Source of the DNA: Palsa-1447 sp964414785 | Lineage (GTDB): Bacteria > Verrucomicrobiota > Verrucomicrobiia > Opitutales > Opitutaceae | Length of the DNA stretch: 64,000 nt | Assembly (NCBI GenBank): GCA_964414785.1 | Contig: CAYPXZ010000004.1 | Span: 62,001 to 126,000, forward strand | Direction: 5' to 3' | Shown here: one piece after another, positions 25,513 to 34,552 of the stretch | Numbering within the stretch: position 1 is the first letter of the stretch | How the letters are laid out: the number at the start of each line of letters is the position of its first letter | The notes under the pieces: model-generated | Seen by the model: the letters and a program-made list of their open reading frames with translations, nothing else | What the model was told of the DNA's origin: nothing | Databases searched by the model: none | Translations under genes and position numbers: made by a program

Positions 25513-27084
25513 GTGAAAACCCATGCCGGACGTTCTACGTCGGTTTGGATGGGCACGGCCAAGTGGCCCACTTTCCCAAGCCTCACCCAGGATGTGCGCG
25601 CCGATGTTTGCATCGTCGGCGCTGGGATGGCCGGTCTGACCACGGCGTATCTCCTTACGAAGGCCGGCAAAACCGTGATCGTGCTGGACGACGGTCCGAT
25701 CTTCTCGGGTGAAACCGAACGAACGACGGCGCACCTCGTCACCGTTCTCGACAAGAGGTATTTTGAACTGGAACACCTATATGGCGAAGGCGGCGCCAAA
25801 CTGGCCGCCGAAAGTCATGCGGCGGCCATCGACACGATCGAGCGCATTGTTTGCGAGGAACGCATCGACTGCGGTTTCGAGCGCGTGGATGGCTACCTTT
25901 TCAATGCTCCGGATCAACCGCCGGACCTCTTGGACCGCGAGCTGGCGGCAGCCAGGCGCGCCGGACTCACGAACACCGAGCTGGTTGATCGAGCGCCGCC
26001 GACTTCTTTTGATACCGGACGGGCATTGCGGTTCCGACGTCAGGCTCAGTTTAATCCCCTGAAATTTCTGGCGGCTCTCGCACAATGCATCGTCCGCAAC
26101 GGAGGGCGTATCTATACGGATACTCACGCGACAAAATTCGACGGAGGAAAGCTCGCTAAGGTCGCGACGCGTGGTGGCAGTACCGTGTCGTGCGAAGCGA
26201 TTGTCATCGCTACCAACGCTCCGGTGAACGATTGGCTTGTCCTTCAAACGAAGCAGGCCGCCTATCGGAGCTACGTCATTGGCATCGCTGTCCCCGTTGG
26301 GGCGGTGCCAAAAGCCTTGTATTGGGACACCGGCGATCCTTACCACTACATCCGGCTCGCAGAGACGAAGGCCGGCGGCACGGCCTCCGCCCAGGAGACC
26401 CTGCTCGTGGGTGGCGAGGACCACAGAACCGGTCAGGCCGACGATGCCGACACACGATATGCGCGGTTGGAGCAATGGACTCGCCAGCGTTTCCCGATGG
26501 CCGCCGAAGTCCGGTTTCGTTGGTCGGGACAGATCATGGAGTCAGTTGACGGGCTCGCCTTCATCGGCCGGAATCCGCTGGACCATGAGAACGTCTATGT
26601 GGTTACCGGCGACTCGGGGACCGGGATAATGCACGGCACCATCGCCGGACTTCTTATCACCGACCTGATTCAGGGCCGGGAGAACCCGTGGAGCGGCCTG
26701 TACAGTCCAGCGCGCGTGACCCTGGGAGCGGCTACAGACTTCGCTCGAGAAGCGGTCAACACGGCCTCGCAATATGTGGATTGGCTGACCGCGGGGGACC
26801 TGGAGAAAGACGAACTCGTTCCCCAGGAAACCGGCGCAATCGTGCGTCATGGTCTTATGAAGGTTGCGGTGTATCGCGACACGAAGGGAGCGCTTCACGA
26901 ACGCTGCGCCGTGTGTCCACACCTCGGCGGCATTGTTGCGTGGAATCATGCCGAGAACACTTGGGACTGTCCCGCGCATGGCTCGCGATTCGCCCCCTCG
27001 GGCACGGTGCTGAACGGACCCGCCAATGAGAATCTTCATCCGATGGCGGCCGCCGCCGCGATGGGGCGCTCCGCCAAGGGCTAA
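25513..27084 (+). CDS. FAD-dependent oxidoreductase (DAO type) with C-terminal Rieske 2Fe-2S domain
   Basis: About 523 residues from the GTG at 25513. The frame allows a start up to 33 codons earlier, but that would overlap the membrane peptide. The FAD-binding signature ADVCIVGAGMAGLTTAYLL lies near residue 28, followed by the DAO substrate domain (DSGTGIMHGTIAG as the second FAD contact). The last 90 residues are a Rieske domain: CAVCPHLGG and WDCPAHGSRF give the Cys-x-His...Cys-x-x-His ligands. Such proteins occur widely in soil bacteria, often beside stress genes, and are thought to be cytoplasmic redox enzymes of unknown substrate. GC content is lower than in flanking genes. Confidence 0.85.
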   Translation: MKTHAGRSTSVWMGTAKWPTFPSLTQDVRADVCIVGAGMAGLTTAYLLTKAGKTVIVLDDGPIFSGETERTTAHLVTVLDKRYFELEHLYGEGGAKLAAESHAAAIDTIERIVCEERIDCGFERVDGYLFNAPDQPPDLLDRELAAARRAGLTNTELVDRAPPTSFDTGRALRFRRQAQFNPLKFLAALAQCIVRNGGRIYTDTHATKFDGGKLAKVATRGGSTVSCEAIVIATNAPVNDWLVLQTKQAAYRSYVIGIAVPVGAVPKALYWDTGDPYHYIRLAETKAGGTASAQETLLVGGEDHRTGQADDADTRYARLEQWTRQRFPMAAEVRFRWSGQIMESVDGLAFIGRNPLDHENVYVVTGDSGTGIMHGTIAGLLITDLIQGRENPWSGLYSPARVTLGAATDFAREAVNTASQYVDWLTAGDLEKDELVPQETGAIVRHGLMKVAVYRDTKGALHERCAVCPHLGGIVAWNHAENTWDCPAHGSRFAPSGTVLNGPANENLHPMAAAAAMGRSAKG

Positions 27085-27525
27085 TTCAAAGTCCTTCTCG
27101 ATGCGCCGTATTTGCCGCTAGGTGAGAATAGATACCGACAGATGGACCGAGTGCATGGCGATATATGGCGCCACGAGATGCACATTCGAGGATCGCAAAG
27201 TGGATCTGGGAAAAATCTACGAAGCGACCCGACCGAAACCAGCTTGGGACGAGGCTCGTCCCGCTTCGCGCGCTGCGTGGCAACGTTTCCAGGAGAAGCC
27301 CCCAAAGAGATCCGAGGCCGCCAAGGGTCTTGGGCAACGATTCAGTGTAAGGCCGCGCCCATTGCCGTGGCGCGGCCTTTTCGTTTCGGGCCCGCAAGGG
27401 GTAATACAACACCCCGTCCTGATCGCAGGCGGTGGGATCACATCGTGCCTCGTGGCAGGTTCAAAGCACTCAGCCGAGCCGCTTTTTTTGCCTGGAAATC
27501 ACGAATTCCTGTGGGACGGAAATGA
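27085..27525. other. Interval without a confident gene, containing a terminator and a possible decayed frame
   Basis: 441 bases between the FAD/Rieske gene and the DUF2934 gene. A plus-strand frame (27122-27529, 135 codons) contains KIYEATRPKPAWDEARPAS, a segment with protein-like composition reminiscent of short stress proteins. However, the frame runs straight through the terminator hairpin at 27349 and becomes unconvincing, so it is not called. It could be the front of a gene whose end was lost. Nothing else was seen. Confidence 0.5.
27349..27384 (+). terminator. Rho-independent terminator
   Basis: AAGGCCGCGCC (27349-27359) pairs perfectly with GGCGCGGCCTT (27369-27379) around a nine-base loop, followed by TTCG; a strong stem with a short T-run. 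It lies 265 bases downstream of the FAD/Rieske gene and ends its transcript, or that of a small transcript in between. Confidence 0.65.
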
Positions 27526-27996
27526 ATGAACTTAAATCCTTCAAACAGTCACGAAAACATCGCTCGGCGGGCCTATCAGATCTGGGAAGAAACCGGTCGG
27601 CGGGTCGGCGACGAGACGGCGCACTGGCTGCAAGCCAAACGCGAACTGCACGCGCTGGACGGAAAAACTGGCGAGTTAGATAGTGCGCGATCGGACGAGA
27701 AAAGGCAGTGGTCTCAGCGCGTCACCCGGTACAGCAATGCTTTGGATCTCGAGTCAGGTGTATTCACTTGGAACGACCCGGTGGCGATTGCCCAGTCGCT
27801 CAAGGCCTCTGCTGAGGCCAGCGACCGTAGAAAGTCCACTGCGTTTCGTTCGGCGATGTCGATGCTTACGTTCTATATGAATCGGGCCGGACATGAGCTA
27901 GCAGCAGAGCAGCGGGCCCGCCTTGAATCCGCTAAGGACGAACTTCGCGTACTCTTCAATCGCCCTCGCCGTAACTCGCCAATCTCAATAAGGTGA
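27526..27996 (+). CDS. DUF2934-DUF3175 two-domain protein
   Basis: A 156-residue cytoplasmic protein. Residues 9-43 match DUF2934: IARRAYQIWEETGRRVGDE then HWLQAKREL. Residues 59-148 match DUF3175: QWSQRVTRYSNALDLESGVF, then DPVAIAQSLKASAEASDRRK, SAMSMLTFYMNRAG and AKDELRVLF. Both are uncharacterised families that, as far as I know, usually occur as separate small proteins, often in stress-gene neighbourhoods of soil bacteria. A GGACGGA sequence precedes the ATG. It sits in the low-GC island between the FAD/Rieske gene and a DUF5069 gene on the same strand. No enzymatic motif is visible; function unknown. Confidence 0.8.
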   Translation: MNLNPSNSHENIARRAYQIWEETGRRVGDETAHWLQAKRELHALDGKTGELDSARSDEKRQWSQRVTRYSNALDLESGVFTWNDPVAIAQSLKASAEASDRRKSTAFRSAMSMLTFYMNRAGHELAAEQRARLESAKDELRVLFNRPRRNSPISIR

Positions 27997-28114
27997 CGGA
28001 AGCAACATTCGCTGGAGAAAGATACGCTCATCCTCTCGCATATCGAGGGACCTCTAATCTATCATAATTGGGCTTCAGATTTGCGCTTCGGAGGGAATGA
28101 ATGCTCTTTGTTAG

Positions 28115-28567
28115 ATGTCCACCGTCCCCGGTTTGAGAAGCCCCTATGCCAAGGTCAACCGGCTAGTCTATTTCGGGAGGATGTTAGACAAGATCCGTCT
28201 GCATGGCGCCGGAAAACTGCCGGCTGACGAGTATGTTGCCAACCTGGGCAAGGGCTTTGACAAGCGCTGCTGCGGCTTTTTAAGGATCAACTATGATGAG
28301 CTAACGGCTCGTGTCATGTTGGGGACTGATACGGACGCGGTGCTGCTAACCTGGGCGGAAGAGCGGGGCGGACGCAGATCGGACGAGGACTGCGAGCTGT
28401 GGAATTCATTCATGATGAAACGCGGTTTCCGCGACGAGGCGTCGACAACGCTCGCCAAGCGCATTCAAGAGAGTGGCTTCGAAGGGAAACCTATCATGAC
28501 CATGTTTGATTACCTCGACTTTGACGAAGGCCGCGATCCGGTAAGCGCCAGGTCATGGGAAGGGTAG
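28115..28567 (+). CDS. DUF5069 domain protein
   Basis: A 150-residue protein with the DUF5069 hallmarks: GLRSPYAKVNRLVYFGRMLD then KIRLH at the start, RCCGFLRINYDEL in the middle, CELWNSFMMKRGFRD, and FDYLDFDEGR near the end. The family is frequent in Verrucomicrobia, and I know no characterised function. A second copy lies at 43195, fused to gluconokinase; the two share FGRMLDKIRLH and the DEGR...RSWE ending but differ elsewhere. This copy stands in the low-GC island, 119 bases after the DUF2934-DUF3175 gene. Conserved cysteines in RCC could bind metal, which is a guess. Confidence 0.85.
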   Translation: MSTVPGLRSPYAKVNRLVYFGRMLDKIRLHGAGKLPADEYVANLGKGFDKRCCGFLRINYDELTARVMLGTDTDAVLLTWAEERGGRRSDEDCELWNSFMMKRGFRDEASTTLAKRIQESGFEGKPIMTMFDYLDFDEGRDPVSARSWEG

Positions 28568-28834
28568 GGGTTGCGCCCGTTTACGTGCCTGGGGAGCGGA
28601 CGTATCCCAAAACGCATAAAAATTGGCGCAACGGTACATAGAGACGGATTACATGATCCGAGAGACGCGAGTCTCATAAGGGACCCTTTTGGACACAATG
28701 GTCGTCAAACTCGATCTTGGCCGGAGCCAGCCTAAAGAGGTCGGCCCTTTGAGTTAGGGTGTCTCGTTGGTCAACAGACTGCCAATCGAGAGCGCTATCC
28801 AAAAGTGATGCGTGGTACCGGCAAATTCGGACGC

Positions 28835-30010
28835 TCAGCTCTTCGGCTTGATTTCGGGGACCGCCTTGGACGTCGGGGCGTCCATGGGAGGCAACTTGGT
28901 TTTCTCTGCGTCCGGGTGCGTGGTTCCCTCGAAAGCGTGCGGTATTGCCTTAACAAAGCCGTTACGGAGCCCGTTTATAATCGTCCTAAGGGTCAAGACA
29001 TCCATGCCCTTCGCGTCACCCGAGAACGGAATCCGGGTTGCCAGCTGCTTGGTGTCACTGTTCTCGAATAGTTTTATCACGGCAACGACGACGCCCTTCC
29101 AAAGGCGCTCGCCAAAATTCTTGTCCATGTCGTCGCGATTCTTGAAGTCGACGTGGTTGAGGAACGGCTTCACGTATCCCTCATAATGCCCCTTCTGCAT
29201 GGCCATCTGCCCGAATACGTCGAATTGTCCCCGCGAGACATCGATGCCGACATAGGCCCTAAGTAGGTCGTTGATTGCGGGCAGGGAGACCTTTCTCAAT
29301 TCGACTGCGATCTCGAAGTGCGCCTGGTCGGCAAGGGGCTCCAATTTCGCATTCAGGCGCAGTTCCCCGTCTCCAATCGACCTGCCCGAAATGTCGATCT
29401 TCGCGGGAAAGACCTCGCCGTTCGCGGACGGGCGGTTGCGAAGGCCCGTGGCGACGACCTCCATATCCCTGACAGCAACGTCGATGGGCGGGTTCATGGT
29501 CGTGTCCACATAGCGGATTATGCCGCCCCTTATCTCGAGGTGGGCTATATTGATTGGGAAAATGTCGTTGATGACGTCCTGCCAACGGCGATCCACGTTT
29601 AGCTGACTCGATTCATCGGTGGGGCCGCGGAGAAATACCAGACGCCCGTCGGTAATGTAGATGTCGCTGACAAATTGCCTTCGGAACAGCTCCCGCCATG
29701 CGATGGAGAAGTCGATTGTCTTTGCGGCAAAGAATGGCTCCCGAACCGTTCCGTTGCGCCGTACGATTTCGATATCGTCGATACGGTACGCACCCCTCCA
29801 AATCTGCAGGTTGATTCCGCCCACATGCCCCGAATAGCCAGGTATCTCGTTGAGCCGGCGGTTGATTGCCCTGTGGACATAGCCCGGAGCGAGCAGTCGC
29901 GCGATGACGGCTAGCGCGACAAGAGCCACCAGGGTGTAAAGGACGGGCCTGGGCCACCGGAGCACGCGGCGCTCTAGGGTGGCAGCGCCCGATTTGAATG
30001 ATGCATCCAT
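28835..30010 (-). CDS. DUF748 (AsmA-like) membrane-anchored protein
   Basis: A 391-residue protein with one N-terminal membrane helix (VLYTLVALVALAVIARLLAP, about 23-42) and a long periplasmic beta-rich part. YVHRAINRRLNEIPGYSGHV follows the anchor. DVAVRDMEVVATGLRNRPSA and GRSIGDGELRLNAKLEPLAD are DUF748 landmarks of the AsmA/YhdP superfamily, which bridges the periplasm for lipid transfer or envelope maintenance in larger members. This short form has a proline/lysine-rich C-terminus (LPPMDAPTSKAVPEIKPKS). It faces the stress genes tail to tail and closes the low-GC island; its own GC is clearly lower than the 65-70% of the flanks. Confidence 0.8.
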   Translation of the reverse strand: MDASFKSGAATLERRVLRWPRPVLYTLVALVALAVIARLLAPGYVHRAINRRLNEIPGYSGHVGGINLQIWRGAYRIDDIEIVRRNGTVREPFFAAKTIDFSIAWRELFRRQFVSDIYITDGRLVFLRGPTDESSQLNVDRRWQDVINDIFPINIAHLEIRGGIIRYVDTTMNPPIDVAVRDMEVVATGLRNRPSANGEVFPAKIDISGRSIGDGELRLNAKLEPLADQAHFEIAVELRKVSLPAINDLLRAYVGIDVSRGQFDVFGQMAMQKGHYEGYVKPFLNHVDFKNRDDMDKNFGERLWKGVVVAVIKLFENSDTKQLATRIPFSGDAKGMDVLTLRTIINGLRNGFVKAIPHAFEGTTHPDAEKTKLPPMDAPTSKAVPEIKPKS

Positions 30011-30289
30011 TCAAATACAGTGCATCGCCCCATGGCCCCTGTTCCCTGCGAACAGGAGAAAGAGTCACCAACCGCCCGGTATCCCAGTCGGTATCACCGC
30101 CGCGACTTAGTCCCCTCGCGTCCCAATACCCACGGGTATGTGTTGATCCGGAGGGATATGAAGAACGGTCCGATGGAGGCATTCAGGCGCGACCTGCCGC
30201 TTTCTCCCGGACATTGGCCAAGGAGCACCGTCCCCATGAAAGCACCCTTTGGTCCCCGGCGTGGTTTCCGATGTCCCCAACCCCCCGGC

Positions 30290-31348
30290 TCAGCGCGCCG
30301 AAGGGATGTGGTCACGGTAGGAATCCCAATCGCGGACCCATTCACGGACGACGACGCTTCCAACCGCATAGGCTGATTCAAAGGCCTCGTTCTCGGCCAT
30401 GTATGCCTGTTTGGTCCCGTACCGGAGGCTCTCCGCGGAGGTCACTCCGGGCTTGGGGACGCAGTAGTCGCTCGCGGCCCGAAGGACCAGCACCCTCCGC
30501 GGGTCGACCTTGCCCGCGTTCCCGAGGAACGCGATCGCCTGAAGGAACCCGCTGTCCTCGCAGGACGATGTCGTGAACTCGCCCTTCCCCTTGGTGTAGA
30601 GCTTGACCCACCTCCTCGCCCACCGCGTCGCGAGCGTCCCCTGCCAGTAGGTCGCCGAGCACAGGTTGTCGCCGATGAGGACGAAGGGAGGCCTCTGGGC
30701 GTTGGGGAGGCCGGTGAAGCCGGAGCGAAAATCCCTCATGCCCCTCGTGTCGGGGATGGGCGTCGCGCGCGTCAGGGAATAGGCCCAGCGCACGAGGCCC
30801 GGGTCCAGGTGGTAGAACTGGCCGATGTTCGGGCCCGCCGAGTCGAACGGCGTCTCCTTGTCCCACGGGATCCGGCCATCGGGCCAGTCCGCCGGGATCT
30901 CCCGGGGGTCGATGGAGTTCGTCAGGTCGCCGTCGACGACCCACTCGGCCCAGGCCGCGCTTCCCATGGACGCCCTCGCCGGGTCCACGCCCGCGGTGCC
31001 CGCGAGGATCCAGTAGGCCCGGGTGAGGTCGAACCGCGGGTCGAGGCCGAGGGCCATCGTGGACGCCGCGGCCCGCGCGGTCGCCATGCCCGTCATGATC
31101 TCAATGACGCCGTCGGCGTTCATGTGCACGGGCCGGAAGCCCGCCGGGAAGGCAAGCACCGTGTCCATGTGCATCCGCTCGATCCAGCGCGACGCCTCGC
31201 CGTTCGACTCGCCCGTCCCGTCCGGGTCGTCGTAGTCGCGCTCGAAGGTCGTGACGACGACGACCTTGACGGGGATCGGCGCGGCCGGGCCGCTGGCCGA
31301 CGAGGCCAGCGGGAAGAGGAGGAGCAGGGAGGCGATCCACCGGTTCAT
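30290..31348 (-). CDS. Purine nucleoside permease (NUP) family protein
   Basis: A 352-residue exported protein by the ATG at 31348; the longer frame upstream would spoil the signal peptide MNRWIASLLLLFPLASSASG. The NUP family features are VKVVVVTTFERDYDDPDGTG, NADGVIEIMTGMATARAAAS, YWILAGTAGVDPA and SSCEDSGFLQAIAFLGNAGK. Despite the permease name the family is soluble, related to nucleoside phosphorylases, and exported. It would bind or cleave nucleosides in the periplasm. It is divergent from adenine deaminase and next to 8-oxoguanine deaminase, so a purine-salvage role is well supported by context. Confidence 0.85.
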   Translation of the reverse strand: MNRWIASLLLLFPLASSASGPAAPIPVKVVVVTTFERDYDDPDGTGESNGEASRWIERMHMDTVLAFPAGFRPVHMNADGVIEIMTGMATARAAASTMALGLDPRFDLTRAYWILAGTAGVDPARASMGSAAWAEWVVDGDLTNSIDPREIPADWPDGRIPWDKETPFDSAGPNIGQFYHLDPGLVRWAYSLTRATPIPDTRGMRDFRSGFTGLPNAQRPPFVLIGDNLCSATYWQGTLATRWARRWVKLYTKGKGEFTTSSCEDSGFLQAIAFLGNAGKVDPRRVLVLRAASDYCVPKPGVTSAESLRYGTKQAYMAENEAFESAYAVGSVVVREWVRDWDSYRDHIPSAR

Positions 31349-31509
31349 GGGCGGCAGGGAGCAGGGATCGTGCCTTTGGCCTCCCCAATCGGCGCAAGGG
31401 CGCCAGCAAACGGCTCGCGTTGCCTCACCGGCGGCGCATATTCGGACCATCGCCCCGAGGGGGCCCGGCCTGTGCTAGGAGCCATGGACACACACTTCCA
31501 AAGAATCCC

Positions 31510-33321
31510 ATGAGTATCACGCGTTTTTCGGTCGCCCCGCTCCACAGGGTCACGCGCACGCTGGCCGCGGTCGCCATGGGCCGCGAGCTCCCCGACCTCG
31601 TCATCACCGGGGCGAGGATCCTCTCCACCTACACCGAGAGGATCCACGAGAACCGGGAGGTCTGGGTCAAGGCAGGCCGGATCGCCGCCGTCATGCCCGC
31701 GGGCTCCTGCAGGGCCCCGAGGAGCGCCGCGCTTCGCCGGTACGACGCGCGAGGGGGCATCTTGGCCCCCGGCCTGGTCGACCCGCACATCCACATCGAG
31801 AGCTCGATGATGACGGCGTGCGCCTACGCGGAGCCCGCGCTCCTGAACGGCACCACGACGATCTTCTGCGACAGCCACGAGATCGGCAATGTCTGCGACC
31901 AGAGGGGGATCGAGTGGATGCTCGAGGACGCGCGGCGCGCGCCCCTCTCGATATTCCTGACCGTGCCGAGCACGGTGCCCGCGACGGGCCCGAGGTTCGA
32001 GACGGCGGGCGGCGACCTTACCCCCCGCAAGATCGGGAGGATCTTCGACCGGTGGCCCGAGGCGGTGGCGCTCGGCGAGAAGATGGACTTCGTCAAGGTC
32101 GCGATGGGCGACCGCAGGAGCCACGCGGTCCTCGCCGAGGCGATCCGGCGGGGCCTGCCCGTGTCCGGGCATATCTACGGCAGGGAGTTCGTCGCCGCGG
32201 GCGCCGCCTCCGGCATCTCCGACACGCACGAGGCGATCGACCGGGAGATCTCGGACGACTTCCTTGAATGCGGCGTCTGGGTGTTCCTGCGCGGGGGGCC
32301 TCCGACGACGCCGTGGAACTCGCTGCCCCAGGCGATCCGGGCCGTGACGGAGCTCGGGGCGAGCACCAAGCGGGTCTGCGTCTGCACCGACGACCGGGAC
32401 GCCGACGACCTCTTCGTCTTCGGGATGGACTGGGTCACCCGCTCCGCGGTAAAGGCGGGGATCCGCAGGGAGACCGCCTGGAGCATGGGCTCCCTCCACC
32501 CCGCGACGCGCTTCGCCATGGACGGGGAGATCGGGGGCCTCGGGCCGGCGCGGCGCGCCGACCTGGTCCTCCTGAACGACGCCCTCGAGCCGCGATGCAC
32601 GTGGTATGGCGGCGAGCTCGTCGTCAAGGACGGCCGGGTGACGCCCGTCCTGGACGAGGCCCTGTCGCGGCGCTACAGGTATCCACGGGCCGCATACGAA
32701 ACCGTCCGCCTTCCCCCGAGACCGCGCCTCGTGCCCGAGCTCCCCAGGGGCCCCGTGACGGCGAACGTGATCCGCACCGCGAGGCGAAAGATCATCCTCT
32801 TCCACGACAGGCTCGCGCTCAAGCCACGCCCGGGCGAGGGCTGGGACAGGCTCCTCGCGGCGCACCGGCTGTGCTTCGTCACGGTCGTCGAGCGCCACGG
32901 CAGGTCGGGGGCGGTGGCGCACGGGCTCCTGAAGGACTTCGGGCTAAGGGGCGGGGCCGTAGCAAGCTCCGTCGGGCACGACGCCCACAACGTCGTCCTC
33001 GCCGGGAAGAACGCCCGCGACATGGCGCGGGCCCTGGCCGAGATCAAGCGGATGCGCGGCGGGGTGTGCGTCGTCCACGGGGGCCGGGTCGTCGCACGGG
33101 TGGCGCTCCCGGTGGCAGGGCTCATGTCAGACAAGCGCGCGACCGCCGTCGCGGCCGAGACCACGAGGCTAAAGCGCGCGTGGAGGGCCGCGGGCTGCAC
33201 GCTTCCCTACATGGGCTTCAACCTGATCCCCCTCTCCGTCATCCCCGAGATACGGATCACCGACAAGGGCCTGGTGACGGTTCCCTCCACGAGGATCATC
33301 CCCCTGTTCGAGCCCTCCTGA
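31510..33321 (+). CDS. ade: Adenine deaminase family protein
   Basis: A 603-residue amidohydrolase. The N-terminal beta part (LVITGARILSTYTERIHENR) is followed by the metal-binding strand LVDPHIHIESSMMTACAYAE (HxH), SGHIYGREFV for the third ligand, and VCTDDRDADDLF for the catalytic Asp. The C-terminal adenine-deaminase domain has GPVTANVIRTARRKI and SVGHDAHNVVLAG. The enzyme turns adenine into hypoxanthine with loss of ammonia. The order and spacing fit Ade, with some drift from the usual GHAPGL motif (here GHIYGRE), so a related adenine/adenosine-type substrate is possible. Start chosen at MSITRF; the upstream frame is antisense to the NUP gene. Confidence 0.85.
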   Translation: MSITRFSVAPLHRVTRTLAAVAMGRELPDLVITGARILSTYTERIHENREVWVKAGRIAAVMPAGSCRAPRSAALRRYDARGGILAPGLVDPHIHIESSMMTACAYAEPALLNGTTTIFCDSHEIGNVCDQRGIEWMLEDARRAPLSIFLTVPSTVPATGPRFETAGGDLTPRKIGRIFDRWPEAVALGEKMDFVKVAMGDRRSHAVLAEAIRRGLPVSGHIYGREFVAAGAASGISDTHEAIDREISDDFLECGVWVFLRGGPPTTPWNSLPQAIRAVTELGASTKRVCVCTDDRDADDLFVFGMDWVTRSAVKAGIRRETAWSMGSLHPATRFAMDGEIGGLGPARRADLVLLNDALEPRCTWYGGELVVKDGRVTPVLDEALSRRYRYPRAAYETVRLPPRPRLVPELPRGPVTANVIRTARRKIILFHDRLALKPRPGEGWDRLLAAHRLCFVTVVERHGRSGAVAHGLLKDFGLRGGAVASSVGHDAHNVVLAGKNARDMARALAEIKRMRGGVCVVHGGRVVARVALPVAGLMSDKRATAVAAETTRLKRAWRAAGCTLPYMGFNLIPLSVIPEIRITDKGLVTVPSTRIIPLFEPS

Positions 33322-33391
33322 GCGCGGCGGGGAGCCCGGGACAAAAAACGTTCGGAATCCCCGGGGCGATGTGGTTGTCTGCGCGCCCCCG

Positions 33392-34552
33392 ATGACCTTC
33401 AATTTCGACACGCCGCCCGACCGCAGGGGCACCGACTCGCAGAAGTGGCAGAAGCATGCCGGCAGCGACGTGCTGCCGATGTGGGTCGCGGACATGGACT
33501 TCGAGACCGCGCCGGTGATCGTCGAGGCACTGCGCCGCCGCGTGGACCATGGGATCTTCGGGTATGCGAGGCCCGTCAAGTCCACGGTCGACGCCGTGAC
33601 CGGGGCCCTTGCCGCGAGGTACCACTGGACCGTCGACCCCGCGTGGATCGTGTGGCTTCCCGGCCTTGTCTGCGGGCTCAACCTCGCGGCCCGCGCGTTC
33701 GCCGAGGACGGCGAGGAGATCCTGAGCCTGTCGCCGGTGTATCCGCCCTTCACGACCTCGCCGCGCAACCAGGGGCGCGTCTCAAGGAGCGTGCCCCTCT
33801 CGCTCAACACGGCGGCCCGCCGGTGGGAGATCGACTGGGACGCGCTCGAGCGCGCGGTCACGCCCCGCACCCGCCTCTTCTACTTCTGCCACCCCCACAA
33901 CCCGGTGGCGCGGGTCTGGGACCGCGAGGATCTCGTCCGGATCGGCGAGTTCTGCGAGCGCCATTCGCTCGTGCTCTGCTCTGACGACATCCACTGCGAC
34001 CTGCTCCTGGATCCGGGCGCCGCGCACGTGCCCTTCGGCGTCGCTTTCCCGGGGGGGGCCGCGCGCGCGGTCACCCTGATGGCCCCGAGCAAGACGTTCA
34101 ACACCCCGGGCCTCGGCACCTCGTTTGCGATCATCCCGGACCCGGGCCTGCGCGCGCGCTTCGCAAAGGCCTCGGCCGGCATCATGGCCGAGGTCAACGC
34201 CCTGGGCTACGTCGCGTGCGAGGCGGCCTACAGGGACGGCGAGCCCTGGCGGCATGCCCTTCTCGCGTACCTAAGGGCCAACCGGGACCTCCTTGAGGCC
34301 TTCATCTCCCGCGAGCTTCCCGGCGTGAGGATCGAGGCGCCGATCCAAGCCACCTACCTCGCCTGGCTGAACGTCAGCGACCTGGCCCTTGAGAACCCGG
34401 TGAAGCACTTTGAGGCGCATGGGGTCGGGTTGAGCGACGGCGCCCCCTTCGGGGCCAGGCCCGGCAGCCATGTCCGGCTCAACTTTGGTTGCCCCAGGTC
34501 CACGCTCTCCGAGGGCCTGGCCCGGATGAAGGCCGCGCTCGCGAGGCGATGA
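33392..34552 (+). CDS. PLP-dependent C-S lyase / aminotransferase, MalY-PatB family
   Basis: A 386-residue fold-type I PLP enzyme by the ATG at 33392 (a GTG seven codons upstream is possible). FDTPPDRRGTDSQKWQKH and VLPMWVADMDFETAPVI are the MalY/PatB N-terminal hallmarks. YFCHPHNPVARVWDRED holds the Asn contacting PLP, CSDDIHCDLLL the Asp, and LMAPSKTFNTPGL the Schiff-base lysine. Such enzymes cleave cystathionine or related thioethers to thiol, ammonia and pyruvate. It overlaps the 8-oxoguanine deaminase by four bases, so the two are co-translated. Why a C-S lyase sits inside a purine cluster is unclear. Confidence 0.85.
   Translation: MTFNFDTPPDRRGTDSQKWQKHAGSDVLPMWVADMDFETAPVIVEALRRRVDHGIFGYARPVKSTVDAVTGALAARYHWTVDPAWIVWLPGLVCGLNLAARAFAEDGEEILSLSPVYPPFTTSPRNQGRVSRSVPLSLNTAARRWEIDWDALERAVTPRTRLFYFCHPHNPVARVWDREDLVRIGEFCERHSLVLCSDDIHCDLLLDPGAAHVPFGVAFPGGAARAVTLMAPSKTFNTPGLGTSFAIIPDPGLRARFAKASAGIMAEVNALGYVACEAAYRDGEPWRHALLAYLRANRDLLEAFISRELPGVRIEAPIQATYLAWLNVSDLALENPVKHFEAHGVGLSDGAPFGARPGSHVRLNFGCPRSTLSEGLARMKAALARR

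Noticed and set aside
28567..28834. Possible hairpin GAGAC-GCGA-GTCTC (28662-28675) after the DUF5069 gene
   Set aside because: Short stem with no T-run; not enough for a terminator, and no gene in the interval.
30020..30376. 118-codon plus-strand frame upstream of the DUF748 gene
   Set aside because: Overlaps the end of the NUP gene, no recognisable start signal and basic, proline-rich composition; the gap of 280 bases shows nothing else.
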